Source of the DNA: a virus
Virus record (IMG/VR): IMGVR_UViG_3300048837_000975
Span: 61,691 to 125,690 of that record
Direction: 5' to 3' (one strand)
Length of the DNA: 64,000 nucleotides
Below are positions 31,871 to 40,435 of the stretch, one piece after another; position 1 is the stretch's first letter; each line of letters begins with the position of its first letter. Under the pieces are notes generated by a model. It was not told the origin of the DNA. It made no database searches and saw only the letters and a program-made list of their open reading frames with translations. The position numbers were made by a program, and so were the translations under genes.

Positions 31871-32208
31871 CCAAGCAGGAGGAATTGGCTGATCACATTC
31901 AGAACATCTTCCCTGTTCTGAAGAAGTTGGTGATGGCTACTCCGGAGATTCCTGTAAAGGAAGCTCTTGCTGTGGCGATTCAGAACAAGGGCGAATACTC
32001 GATCTTGTACCACGACTTCTATGAGATCATGAGTGAGTTCGAGGTTCTGAATGAGCAGCACCCGAGCAAGGAACTTGAGCTCATGATCGATGCTTGTGAT
32101 CAGATCAAGAGCAAGACTGATGCCACGCTGCTACGAATCATTGTCGTAGCGGAAAGTGGATCATCGTACTGTGGAAGAGTCCAAATCTGGAACAACCCAG
32201 TCTGCTGA
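31867..32208 (+). CDS. Hypothetical protein, 113 aa
   Basis: ATG 31867 overlaps the previous stop (ATGA). Mostly helical, no membrane segment, no motif recognised. Confidence 0.65.
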   Translation: MTKQEELADHIQNIFPVLKKLVMATPEIPVKEALAVAIQNKGEYSILYHDFYEIMSEFEVLNEQHPSKELELMIDACDQIKSKTDATLLRIIVVAESGSSYCGRVQIWNNPVC

Positions 32209-32228
32209 TCGTGTGACGGGGGATTCAA

Positions 32229-33299
32229 ATGGCAAGAGTTTACGGAGTTACGGGAACTTACACGAGCCACGCAGCTGTAACGCGTGGAATGGTCGCGGGG
32301 CTGAAGGCTAACGACTGCTTCTCTGGGTTGTATTCCTTGAATGAGGAATGGGATCCCGATGTTGATGAGCCGCGCACCGGCTTTGATGCGTCAGTGGCAG
32401 TCTTCACTGGCAGCTTGGATCAGACGGCAAAGATGAAGCAGTGGGGCAAGCACGAGCACCGTCTTGCGATGGTTGCTCCGAATAGCTCCGCTCTTCCGAA
32501 GCGCCTCATGGTCTCCCTCGAGCACACATGCACAGGACTGCTGGCTCCGAGCGGCTGGGCAGCGTCTGTGATTCGAGCTCACACCTCGCTTCCTGTGCTT
32601 ACCGTACCTCACGGCCTTGATGAGGAGTTTGCTCCCGATCCGGAGGCCAACCTGCGGGATGCGTTTACGGCTCTGCATTTCTCAACGTCAGACAGGTCCA
32701 GGAAGGGAACCGATCAGCTTGTTCAGGCGTGGTCGTACCTGAAGGATGCTGGAAAGCTTCCTGAGAGCGCGAACCTGAAGTTGATTCTCAACGATCATGT
32801 TCTGTGCGCCAACGAGAAGAAGTACAACGGGTGCAAGCGCTGGGGAATCGACCTGGTTGAGCGCCCTGGCGGTGGAAACGGTTTCTCGCCGGAGCAGATG
32901 GCTTTCGTTCTGCAGCACTCCCACCTTGTGATTCAACCTTCTCGCGGCGAGGGCTTCGGAATGGTGCCGTTGCAGGCGCTGGCTTGCGGAACCCCGATCG
33001 TGGCAACGGATTGCACCGGGCAGGGCGAATACCTTGTTATGCGATCTCTGCAAGACGGTTTTGTGAAGGTAGAAACCGGCAAGAACGAGCCGATTGACGA
33101 TCTTCCCGACGAGGGATCTCTGGCTCCCTCTCTGTCGTGGGAAAGCGTTGCGGAGTCGATTGCTCTGGCTTATGATGTGTGGCCGCTGCTGAAGCAGGCT
33201 GCGATGGAGCGGGCTGTGGACGTTTGCCAGGAATGGTCCTGGAAGCGACAAACCCGTGAGTTTGCTGAACGAATCAAGAACGGATTTTCTTATGAGTAA
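32229..33299 (+). CDS. GT4-type glycosyltransferase, 356 aa
   Basis: GT-B fold signs: 'LTVPHGLDEEF', 'FSTSDRSRKGTDQLVQAW', and the donor site 'SRGEGFGMVPLQALACGTP'. In most GT4 enzymes the last motif is E-x7-E; here the second Glu is Gln, which may alter donor use. GGGGG lies before ATG 32229. With 30073, 35480, 37700 and 38374 it forms a sugar-modification cluster. Confidence 0.88.
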   Translation: MARVYGVTGTYTSHAAVTRGMVAGLKANDCFSGLYSLNEEWDPDVDEPRTGFDASVAVFTGSLDQTAKMKQWGKHEHRLAMVAPNSSALPKRLMVSLEHTCTGLLAPSGWAASVIRAHTSLPVLTVPHGLDEEFAPDPEANLRDAFTALHFSTSDRSRKGTDQLVQAWSYLKDAGKLPESANLKLILNDHVLCANEKKYNGCKRWGIDLVERPGGGNGFSPEQMAFVLQHSHLVIQPSRGEGFGMVPLQALACGTPIVATDCTGQGEYLVMRSLQDGFVKVETGKNEPIDDLPDEGSLAPSLSWESVAESIALAYDVWPLLKQAAMERAVDVCQEWSWKRQTREFAERIKNGFSYE

Positions 33300-33714
33300 T
33301 GCGATGACACCCGAGCTGAATGCCGAAGTGAAGCCCTCTCCAGCTGTGGAGCGATTGGCCGAGTTCTTTATGGTTCCGGTCGTTGTGCAGCTGAAGCACG
33401 CGATCTATCAGGCCGCTCCTGTTCTCGAAAAGGGATATGTTCCCACGAGCTCCGGACAAGCGCTGTGCTATCCGGGAATCGACACGACCGACGATGGTAA
33501 TTATATCGCGTCTGATGTGATCGCTCCGGCGATCCTGAAGCCCGAGCATACCGGAACCTGCGTTCGCATTCTTCAGGAGTACAAGAAAGCCGGCGTCACT
33601 GTAGCTGTCACGGAGACCGTTGTTGCGGCCGAGGACATTGCTGCGGTCACTCTGATTTGGTCCAACGGAAAGCAGCCGGCTCCTCAGAAGCCGAGCATCA
33701 TCCTCACGAAGTAA
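33292..33714 (+). CDS. Hypothetical beta-rich protein, 140 aa
   Basis: ATG 33292 lies inside the end of the glycosyltransferase gene. The body is beta-rich with no Cys knuckle or membrane segment. No family recognised. Confidence 0.65.
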   Translation: MSNAMTPELNAEVKPSPAVERLAEFFMVPVVVQLKHAIYQAAPVLEKGYVPTSSGQALCYPGIDTTDDGNYIASDVIAPAILKPEHTGTCVRILQEYKKAGVTVAVTETVVAAEDIAAVTLIWSNGKQPAPQKPSIILTK

Positions 33715-33715
33715 C

Positions 33716-33910
33716 ATGACAATTCTACAAGCTTCCGCCGTCGGGCTTCTCTTCTCAGCGTGGATCGTTAAGTTCATGGCTCTCGTGCTGCTCCTGTCCG
33801 GAGAGCGCGTTGGAGCATGGTTTGCGCTGTGTGCCGCAATCGTTATGGTAGTAGCGTGCGTGTCTATTTGCATATACGATCTTAAGATCAATGCGACTTC
33901 CCAAGACTGA
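33716..33910 (+). CDS. Small two-pass membrane protein, 64 aa
   Basis: Two hydrophobic segments ('ASAVGLLFSAWIVKFMALVL' and 'AWFALCAAIVMVVACVSICI') joined by a short basic turn, so a hairpin in the membrane. It could be a holin by size and topology, but that is a guess; the lytic enzymes are 17 kb away. Confidence 0.65.
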   Translation: MTILQASAVGLLFSAWIVKFMALVLLLSGERVGAWFALCAAIVMVVACVSICIYDLKINATSQD

Positions 33911-34346
33911 CGAAACCAGAGCAAGGATCCAGCTCTTTGTTCGACTGAACCCTGGTTGCATTATCGCTGATGTGATTCAGGATCTTCGCGACGCGGATCT
34001 CTTCTTCTGGAAGAACGCCAAGCAGGCGAGACTCAGTATCCGTCACATGATCAAGAAGAAGCTGATTGACGTGGTTGGCGTTAACCGCAGGCATCTGCTA
34101 CTGTTTCCTGGCGACAAGCGATCTTCACTTCGCAAGGTGGAGCGGCAGTTGCTTGCGGTGGTGAAAGAAACGCCTGGAATACCGATCAAGACTGCTGTAA
34201 GCAAGATCGAGTGGAAAGGAACTTGGCGCAGTTACGAGAGCGCTATCTGCTCCGTTGACTATCTTGTTCGCAACGGAAGTATTCCGGTGTACTCGAAGAT
34301 TGCAGGAACTAAGCGCGGGCCGCGCATTGAGCTGTATGCGGAGTGA
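33891..34346 (+). CDS. Winged-helix-like DNA-binding protein (putative), 151 aa
   Basis: Two half-molecule repeats each look like a winged helix: 'ARIQLFVRLNPGCIIADVI..L' and 'RQLLAVVKETPGIPIKTAVSKI', each followed by a second helix and a basic turn. Basic throughout. Likely binds nucleic acid. Overlaps the previous gene by 20 bases. Confidence 0.6.
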   Translation: MRLPKTDETRARIQLFVRLNPGCIIADVIQDLRDADLFFWKNAKQARLSIRHMIKKKLIDVVGVNRRHLLLFPGDKRSSLRKVERQLLAVVKETPGIPIKTAVSKIEWKGTWRSYESAICSVDYLVRNGSIPVYSKIAGTKRGPRIELYAE

Positions 34347-34348
34347 CT

Positions 34349-34939
34349 ATGTTTCCTGATCTGTTGGAAGGTGTTCTGGAGGAGTTTGCTGCTGTTCAGC
34401 GACCAGGTGGCGAGTTTCTGCGACCTGACGCGTGGTCCGGATACGGAATGGTCATAGTTCCATATCATGTGTGCCACGCCTGCAAGAAACCATGTGAGTC
34501 GTCATACTGTTCTGACAAATGCAGAAACAGGAGCATTGAAGCATCAAAGAGGTATTACCAGAGCCTCACCAGCGAACAGAAAGCCAAGAAGAACGAAGCT
34601 GGAAGAGCCAAAAAGCGTCAGCGCGATGCGAAGTACAGGGAGGCGCGCAGGCTCAAGAATGGAACGAAGCGGATAGCCAAGAAGGGCTCCTCGCGAGCTG
34701 ACAAAAGGACGGAGTATAACAAGAGGTACTACGAAAATAACAGAGAGCGAATCAGAGAATTGAAGAGAGCAAGTGAAGCCAGGGCGAAGGCGGCCGATCC
34801 GGAAGGATGGGCAACCAAGAAGCGAGCCAGGGTCAAAAAGTCTCAAAACAATAAGAAAGCCAAGAATGCCGCGTTACGAGTCGATTCGGAAGTGGCTGGT
34901 AGCACGCCTAGCAACAACAGGACTGGTAAAGCCAAATGA
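34349..34939 (+). CDS. Basic protein with Cys knuckle, 196 aa
   Basis: Four Cys ('CHACKKPCESSYCSDKC') near residues 35-52 form a probable zinc knuckle, followed by a long Lys/Arg-rich helix. Similar layouts occur in small phage HNH-like or RNA-binding proteins, but no catalytic His motif is visible. Starts at ATG 34349 (a GTG lies two codons upstream). Confidence 0.62.
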   Translation: MFPDLLEGVLEEFAAVQRPGGEFLRPDAWSGYGMVIVPYHVCHACKKPCESSYCSDKCRNRSIEASKRYYQSLTSEQKAKKNEAGRAKKRQRDAKYREARRLKNGTKRIAKKGSSRADKRTEYNKRYYENNRERIRELKRASEARAKAADPEGWATKKRARVKKSQNNKKAKNAALRVDSEVAGSTPSNNRTGKAK

Positions 34940-35480
34940 CATGTCGGACGCCGAGTTTGCGAAGGTTCTCGGCGTTGACGTTTCGGTGTGGCTCGAGGCG
35001 AAGGCGATCATTCCGAAGCGTCACGGAAGAGCTAAGCGCATCTCTGGCACCAGCACGAAGAAGCTTGGTATAGAGATGCCAAAAACAGTTCACGCGGCTT
35101 TGACCGGGTACGCAAAGAACCAGGACCTTGAAGCTTCGGTTCTCGTCCGATCCTGCGCTGACTGGGTTCTGAGGCAGCACGATCTACCAACCTCGCAGAA
35201 CTACGGCCCCGGTGAGGGCTGGACACTGTTCGGAAAGACCTACCACTTCAACTCAAGAGCAAGGAAGACCGAGCGCTTTCGAGTCCAGTGCCTTTTATCG
35301 ATCGGTGCTCATGATGCTCTTGCGGTTCGCGCAGCATCTGCTACAACTAGTGTTCACGGTCTTGTCCGTGGGGCGATCATTGACCTGATGGAAGGAAGAA
35401 TCACAACACTTCCGATCATAGCGCAGGCGTCCTACATGCCCGACGATCTTACAATGTATACGAAACTTTGGAGCAAGTAA
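34866..35480 (+). CDS. Hypothetical protein, 204 aa
   Basis: Two starts are possible: ATG 34866, overlapping the previous gene by 74 bases, and ATG 34941, two bases past its stop. I favour the first because the intervening residues form a plausible helical extension. No family recognised. The stop overlaps the next ATG by one base. Confidence 0.6.
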   Translation: MPRYESIRKWLVARLATTGLVKPNDMSDAEFAKVLGVDVSVWLEAKAIIPKRHGRAKRISGTSTKKLGIEMPKTVHAALTGYAKNQDLEASVLVRSCADWVLRQHDLPTSQNYGPGEGWTLFGKTYHFNSRARKTERFRVQCLLSIGAHDALAVRAASATTSVHGLVRGAIIDLMEGRITTLPIIAQASYMPDDLTMYTKLWSK

Positions 35481-36313
35481 TGGCTAACGTCATCAGTATT
35501 CTCAAGAACCAGGAGCGAGACCAGATCGAAAACTGGTGTCGAGGCAAGGCGCAGACCGTTTCCCGTGGAGACGGTACGGCACTGTGCAGGGTTCTCGGCG
35601 ACTACCTTGTTCTAGTGGATGCCCGAGATCTTAGCGTTGCTCCTCACTTGATGATGAGCGGCTTCTGGGAGATCTGGATCACCATGTTTATGGCGCGCAC
35701 CATAAAGCCAGGGTGGCGCTGCATCGACGTTGGTGCGAACCTGGGATATTTCAGTGTTGTGATGTCTGCCCTTAGTGAGCGGCCTGTGCAGGCTTGGGAG
35801 CCGCAGAGGAGCCTTGCTGGTCTGATTCGAGGCACTTCGATTCTGAACGGAATGAACATCGAAGTTCAGCAGTGCGCGGCCAGCGACTCCGGTGGTCATA
35901 TTCGACTCACTACGCATCCAGTCGAAGGAGCCGGCGTCCTGTGCGGGTCAGGCAACGTGTCCAGTCAGGTGACAGATCCGTTCGACGACAGTATTTGCGT
36001 TGTCGAAACGAAAACAATCGACTCAACAAGCTTCGCTCAGTCACCAGTGAACTTCATCAAGATTGATGCAGAAGGACACGAGCCTCAGGTCTGGGGCGGG
36101 ATGAGCAATCTGCGAAAGATCAGCCCTGATCTAAGGGTCCTTCTCGAGTGGAGCCCCAAAGCATACTCTGACAAGGAGAAGTTTATGAGTGATATTGTGT
36201 CGGAAGGGTGGAAGCTTCACACGATCGACTCGCGAGGCGCCGCTAAGCCGGTTTTGCGCGAGACGCTTCTTGCGATGGACGATGGCTTTGAGATGGTTCT
36301 GTTGACGCGGTGA
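35480..36313 (+). CDS. FkbM-family SAM-dependent methyltransferase, 277 aa
   Basis: GGAG 7 bases before ATG 35480. SAM-binding motif I is 'CIDVGANLGYFS', and the family motif 'INFIKIDAEGHE'-like stretch ('VNFIKIDAEGHEPQVW') is present. FkbM enzymes methylate oxygen atoms of sugars or small molecules. In this cluster it probably methylates a glycan built by the neighbouring glycosyltransferases. Confidence 0.88.
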   Translation: MANVISILKNQERDQIENWCRGKAQTVSRGDGTALCRVLGDYLVLVDARDLSVAPHLMMSGFWEIWITMFMARTIKPGWRCIDVGANLGYFSVVMSALSERPVQAWEPQRSLAGLIRGTSILNGMNIEVQQCAASDSGGHIRLTTHPVEGAGVLCGSGNVSSQVTDPFDDSICVVETKTIDSTSFAQSPVNFIKIDAEGHEPQVWGGMSNLRKISPDLRVLLEWSPKAYSDKEKFMSDIVSEGWKLHTIDSRGAAKPVLRETLLAMDDGFEMVLLTR

Positions 36314-36318
36314 TTACA

Positions 36319-36648
36319 ATGAGCGAAGAACTTATGAAACTGGAGTGCGAAGCTGTCGTATCTGCGGCGAAGGTCGCCTTGGACATGTACTTGTGCGGGG
36401 CTAGTGACGAGGCGTTGCGAGCGCTTGACAGGGCGCGCTCTGCGGCGGAGAATCTACGGAAGTATCCAAGTCACAAGCGCGCGGTGCGGAAGTCTCTAGA
36501 GGCATTCGATCGCGTGACTGACGCAGTATTCGAGAGGCAGGATCCTTCTGCCAGCAACTACAATGAGTACCTCGAAGAGACACCGGAAGAACAGGCCCAG
36601 CGTAGACTTGGCGCTGCGCGACGAGCCGTCCAAAGGGCAGGAGCATAG
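36319..36648 (+). CDS. Hypothetical helical protein, 109 aa
   Basis: ATG 36319 (a GTG lies three codons upstream, overlapping the previous stop). Almost entirely helical and charged; the last 40 residues are acidic then basic. No family recognised. Confidence 0.6.
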   Translation: MSEELMKLECEAVVSAAKVALDMYLCGASDEALRALDRARSAAENLRKYPSHKRAVRKSLEAFDRVTDAVFERQDPSASNYNEYLEETPEEQAQRRLGAARRAVQRAGA

Positions 36649-37201
36649 TACATCGTACTGGTTTGCGAACAAGAAGCTTCGTGAGCTAGTGCGAGACTGT
36701 GTTGCGATTGCCATAATGGGGCAGCCAGATCAGTCTACCATGGTGGTTACTGTCCCTGAGACACCTAAGCTCACTAGCGAGACGTACGAAGTCAGAGTGT
36801 CTCGTGAGAACGGAAGGACCTTCGTTGGAGTAGGTCTTGTTCAGGGAACAAATATCGCACAATGGAGCGCTGTTTCGTATCTGATCGAGAGCATGATTCC
36901 CGGTTGCGAGTTTCGTCCTGATATATGGTACTTTGGACAAGGAAAACGACGCATTGTGATGAGCCGAGAAGCTCTAAAGTCTGCCGGGTGGACGAATTAT
37001 GTAAACACGGACTTCTCTGGTGTGAGCATGGTAGGTGAGGTGTTCCGTGGGCCAAACAGGATACCGGATGGGTATTACTGTCTGTTCTCTGGCGCCAACG
37101 ACGATTATGTGATCACGATTCACGACCTGAAGCTCGTTATTCAAACACACCACAAGACGCTTGAGAATTGGTACAGAGATGGACTGGTCCTTCCTATCTG
37201 A
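36563..37201 (+). CDS. Hypothetical protein, 212 aa
   Basis: The first ATG makes an 86-base overlap with the previous gene; a later start is possible but the next Met is about 50 residues on. Mixed alpha/beta, no recognised motif. It overlaps the start of a 38-codon gene at its end. Confidence 0.58.
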   Translation: MSTSKRHRKNRPSVDLALRDEPSKGQEHSTSYWFANKKLRELVRDCVAIAIMGQPDQSTMVVTVPETPKLTSETYEVRVSRENGRTFVGVGLVQGTNIAQWSAVSYLIESMIPGCEFRPDIWYFGQGKRRIVMSREALKSAGWTNYVNTDFSGVSMVGEVFRGPNRIPDGYYCLFSGANDDYVITIHDLKLVIQTHHKTLENWYRDGLVLPI

Positions 37202-37295
37202 TCCGGCTTTCGCGTGGTGGGCAGACAGGCTCGCTGTCGTCTACTTTATGTGCGTGTTTAGCTTCTGGTTCTCCTTCGGATCAAAGGACGCATGA
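37179..37295 (+). CDS. Membrane microprotein, 38 aa
   Basis: Trp/Phe-rich, with one hydrophobic segment ('VVYFMCVFSFWFSF'). It starts inside the end of the previous gene, and its stop overlaps the next ATG (ATGA), the same coupling used by larger genes here. Confidence 0.5.
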   Translation: MDWSFLSDPAFAWWADRLAVVYFMCVFSFWFSFGSKDA

Positions 37296-37663
37296 TTCTG
37301 TATCTGGTGCCACTTAGGCGGCTTGGTAGCGGAGATCTTCTGTCGTTCCACAACGTTGGAAGACGCAGGAGAGTCTACGGAGTTGAGCGAGTGTTCGTCT
37401 CCGAGATAAAGCAAAAGGTATTCGTAAGGGCTTACCTGTTCAAGTTCCTTCGACTCAACGAGGCAGACGGCCTGACTCCGCGTGACGCGTGGAAGCGCAG
37501 TCACCGAAATATGTCGTTCTCCTTCAGCAGCGGTTCACTGAGAGCATCCGATAGCGTAAACGAGTATGACGTATTTGTTTCCAGGAAGGAAGCAAACCAG
37601 CATATGACGAGCCTGGACGCAATGGCTTCACTTAGCTACGACCCGCACGAGACACCTTTCTAG
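37292..37663 (+). CDS. Hypothetical protein, 123 aa
   Basis: Basic N-terminal half with beta-strand character, Ser-rich C-terminal half. No motif recognised. The next gene has its own promoter. Confidence 0.62.
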   Translation: MILYLVPLRRLGSGDLLSFHNVGRRRRVYGVERVFVSEIKQKVFVRAYLFKFLRLNEADGLTPRDAWKRSHRNMSFSFSSGSLRASDSVNEYDVFVSRKEANQHMTSLDAMASLSYDPHETPF

Positions 37664-37664
37664 C

Positions 37665-37693
37665 TTGCACGAGGTTGACTTCTCGTGTAACGA
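37665..37693 (+). promoter_or_regulatory. Promoter with inverted repeat, abutting the start codon
   Basis: TTGCAC and TAACGA with 17 bp between. CACGAG (37668-37673) and CTCGTG (37682-37687) form a palindrome overlapping the -35 and the spacer, a possible operator. GTG 37700 is 6 bases after the -10, so the message is probably leaderless. Confidence 0.5.
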
Positions 37694-37699
37694 TTTCGT

Positions 37700-38386
37700 G
37701 TGGCCGACAAGATCATCGTTGCTGCTGGCGGTTCTGGAAAGCGTTGGGTTGAGTCGATCGGGTGCGCACACCTGCCGGCTGACAAGTGCAGGATTCGCAT
37801 AAACGGCGAATCTCTGATGGATCGGTCGGCTGAGATGCTTAGAGCACTACTTCCGGAAGCTTCCGTAACCGTAGTTACTCACGAGACCGGATACGGTTTA
37901 CCATACGAAACTGTCGCTCCTGTTCCAGAGACCGGACTGGACATCGACAAGTTCCTTTCATATAGCAACGTATGGTCACAGAACGGTAGAACCGTTATCG
38001 TTTTCGGTGATGTATTTCTGACCGAAGCCTCGGCAGCTGCTCTGGCTGACGCTAGGAGCGGCCTTCGTTGGGTTGGTAGGCAAGCCGCCAGCAGCTGCAC
38101 CGGAAAGCGCTACGGGGAGATTTTTGGACTCAGCTTCGGTTGCCAGGACATTCCAGCGTTCCGAGCTGGGTGTTATGAGGTGGTCCGGCAGTTTAAGACG
38201 GGGCGACGGGTACGCACCATCGGATGGGATGTGTTCGAGGTGATGAGCGGAAAGCGGGCCGGCGAGCCGCACGATTCCTTTGTTAGCATAGATGACTGGA
38301 CGGAAGATTTTGACACGCTGCTTGACTACGAAAGATGGGTTGCAAACGCCAACAAGCGTGGTATGCTCCGTCGGTGGTCAAAATAG
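37700..38386 (+). CDS. Sugar nucleotidyltransferase-like protein, 228 aa
   Basis: The N-terminus 'KIIVAAGGSGKRW' is the nucleotide-binding signature of MobA-like/sugar-nucleotide transferases, followed by the substrate region with 'VIVFGDVF' (a GD metal-binding pair). It should activate a sugar or alcohol phosphate with an NTP, feeding the glycosyltransferases nearby. GTG start from the adjacent promoter. Confidence 0.78.
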   Translation: MADKIIVAAGGSGKRWVESIGCAHLPADKCRIRINGESLMDRSAEMLRALLPEASVTVVTHETGYGLPYETVAPVPETGLDIDKFLSYSNVWSQNGRTVIVFGDVFLTEASAAALADARSGLRWVGRQAASSCTGKRYGEIFGLSFGCQDIPAFRAGCYEVVRQFKTGRRVRTIGWDVFEVMSGKRAGEPHDSFVSIDDWTEDFDTLLDYERWVANANKRGMLRRWSK

Positions 38387-39135
38387 ACGATCTTTTCATC
38401 TGGGTAAATCACTGCGCGCAACGTGAAGGAACCGGTTTTCTTGAAGAAACTGTAAGATCTCTAGACGCTAGCGATGCTGTCGGTCGTTACGAGGTATGGA
38501 CGCACGATCCGGCTGAGCAGAGCCAAAACGACTGGCTGGTTGACCGGCTTCGACAGGCCGCGTCAATGTCAAAATGGTTCATCCGTCTCGAGAATGATGT
38601 TGTCGTCAACAGAAACCTGTGTCACAACGTCTGTAACTGGAGTGCCACGGAAGAGCCTGACTTTGGGCTCGGTCTGCTGTTTGGAAACTGGACCATTTTC
38701 AATGGCGCCGCCCGCCTGAACCTATCTAGGAACAAGAACGGAAACCTGTCTAGGAAGACTCGATGGATTGAAGGCGCTCAGGCGCAGCTGTTCAAAAGCT
38801 CGACCGTTGAGCGCATTCTTAGCAACTATGCGAAGAACAAGCGCGAGCTACAGCTTGCTCCGTGGTACACAGAGGACAGGTGTATGCCTGACTTCTGGGT
38901 GTCGACAGGAGTTTTTGAAGCTGGTCTAGCTACATACATTCACACTCCAAGCCTAGTTCAGCACGTTGGAACGGTCAGCACGTTCGGTGGAAAAGACGCC
39001 AGCACGATATACTCCGAAGACTTTGATTTAAATTGGAAGAACGATGGATCCACTGTATCTCACCATTCAAGGACAGTCCGACAAGGTCGTCGCGCACGCC
39101 TGCGGAAAATGCCGGGTCGTCGCGCCAAGCCTTGA
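38374..39135 (+). CDS. Putative GT-A glycosyltransferase, 253 aa
   Basis: GTG 38374 is chosen because an ATG 39 bases upstream adds residues that merely shadow the previous gene. The motif 'WFIRLENDVVVN' about residue 70 resembles the acidic metal-binding site of GT-A enzymes. The C-terminal part overlaps the next gene by about 90 bases. Moderately confident. Confidence 0.62.
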   Translation: MVKIDDLFIWVNHCAQREGTGFLEETVRSLDASDAVGRYEVWTHDPAEQSQNDWLVDRLRQAASMSKWFIRLENDVVVNRNLCHNVCNWSATEEPDFGLGLLFGNWTIFNGAARLNLSRNKNGNLSRKTRWIEGAQAQLFKSSTVERILSNYAKNKRELQLAPWYTEDRCMPDFWVSTGVFEAGLATYIHTPSLVQHVGTVSTFGGKDASTIYSEDFDLNWKNDGSTVSHHSRTVRQGRRARLRKMPGRRAKP

Positions 39136-39643
39136 GGACGCTGAGAAGTGCTGCAAGCCGACTGTTTGCGCCTGCGGAACTCCTACTATTAACAAGTACT
39201 TCGATCAGTGTACGGAGTGTCGTAATCGAAGGATGATGATTGAGAGCGCTGAGCGCGAGAACGCCAGAATCGCCTCACTGAAGCGCGTACGGATCGAGGA
39301 CTACGACGGGGATGGTTTCTTCCTGGACGGAGAGTACTGTGCGGACGAGTTCGACCTTGCTGACCAGATCAGAGACAAGTACGATCTCGGAGAGGAGCCT
39401 AGCCACGTCTTCTCAGCAAACAAGCTGAGTTTTGGGTTCAACGCCGAAGATATGCTCGAAAATGCTTTATCTGATCTTGGTGTAGATATGAGAGTCTCCG
39501 ACCTGTGTTTGGACGGAAAGGACCTTCAGAGAAGGCTCGACGAGTGGATCTCCGAGAATCCCATCAACTGGTACGAGGAGGGCGGGCTGCTTGTTGAATT
39601 ATCGGAAGAGTGGCTGGACGAGGTGAGAGACAATGAGCGCTAA
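39044..39643 (+). CDS. Zinc-binding acidic protein, 199 aa
   Basis: Residues 20-60 contain seven Cys in CxxC-like pairs ('CGKC', 'CCKPTVCACG', 'CTEC'), enough for two zinc sites. The remainder is strongly acidic. No enzymatic motif. Possibly binds a protein or nucleic acid partner. Confidence 0.68.
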   Translation: MDPLYLTIQGQSDKVVAHACGKCRVVAPSLEDAEKCCKPTVCACGTPTINKYFDQCTECRNRRMMIESAERENARIASLKRVRIEDYDGDGFFLDGEYCADEFDLADQIRDKYDLGEEPSHVFSANKLSFGFNAEDMLENALSDLGVDMRVSDLCLDGKDLQRRLDEWISENPINWYEEGGLLVELSEEWLDEVRDNER

Positions 39644-40004
39644 GACGAAGTGGACCAGAGAGGCAGGCGGCATCTACCACCTGCATGGAACGACCTGCGT
39701 AAGAAGAGTTCTCCATGTGAACGAAGATCTCAAGTCGTCTGGGTCTTCGTACCACTGGGAGGTTCGTTCGACGGATCCTCGAGCTGAGCACCTTAGCCAG
39801 TTTTCGTTCAAAAACCTGGTTTGCGCGAAGGCGGCCGTTGAGAAGTCTTTGGATCTGTATGTGTATGCGGTGATGTCGCGCAATTTCCTAGATGTTAGAG
39901 TAAAACGTACGGTTGGAGCTTTATTGGACAGAAACGTAAGGTCCTTCGCCACCGAGGAAGAAGCTGAGTCTTATGCTGCTGTCATGGTTATGAAAGAACA
40001 ATGA
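39633..40004 (+). CDS. First of three tandem paralogues, 123 aa
   Basis: Beta-rich, ending with a 'EEAESYAAVMVMK' helix that is shared, with variation, by the next two genes. The three overlap one another by 4 bases, so they arose by tandem duplication and are co-translated. Function unknown. Confidence 0.68.
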   Translation: MSAKTKWTREAGGIYHLHGTTCVRRVLHVNEDLKSSGSSYHWEVRSTDPRAEHLSQFSFKNLVCAKAAVEKSLDLYVYAVMSRNFLDVRVKRTVGALLDRNVRSFATEEEAESYAAVMVMKEQ

Positions 40005-40435
40005 GCGTAGAGCTTCGCTGGAATCAGGATTCGGAAGGACCGTGGCGCCTCGTGTCAGGAGACGGAACGGAACTGGCATCCGTGCGGATATACGGTAAGC
40101 TGCGAATTGACGACCTGGTTTTCTCCAGGATCTATATTTGCGAGTCCCCTGGTAAAATCAGCTTCGAGTGTCAGATTCTTGAGCGCTCTCTGCACAAGTG
40201 TGAAAAGCTGCTTGGTTTATGGACCGTATCAACGCACACGGAGCCATCAGCTGTTAGCTGCAGCAGAGTGATTCGCAACGAACACAGCTACTTTGGTATC
40301 AGGCCGGTCGGGTATCACGACAAGGGACTGGTTAAAGAAGCTGATTGGATTGCCTCAGTACAGGCTCCTCGCTTTCTGAATCAGGAGGACGCTGAGGCGT
40401 ACGCTGCTCTTCTTACTCTGAAGAAATCAGGATGA
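40001..40435 (+). CDS. Second of three tandem paralogues, 144 aa
   Basis: Ends 'APRFLNQEDAEAYAALLTL', close to its neighbour's 'APRFLKQEDAEAYAAVMVM'. Middle part beta-rich with two Cys. ATGA overlaps on both sides. No known family. Confidence 0.7.
   Translation: MSVELRWNQDSEGPWRLVSGDGTELASVRIYGKLRIDDLVFSRIYICESPGKISFECQILERSLHKCEKLLGLWTVSTHTEPSAVSCSRVIRNEHSYFGIRPVGYHDKGLVKEADWIASVQAPRFLNQEDAEAYAALLTLKKSG

Noticed and set aside
33716-33910. Calling the 64-aa two-pass membrane protein a holin
   Set aside because: Size and topology fit, but it is far from the lytic enzymes, and such proteins have many functions.
38335-38373. ATG 38335 as the start of the GT-A-like gene
   Set aside because: The first 13 codons lie inside the previous gene and have no ribosome site. 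GTG 38374 begins the conserved-looking part.
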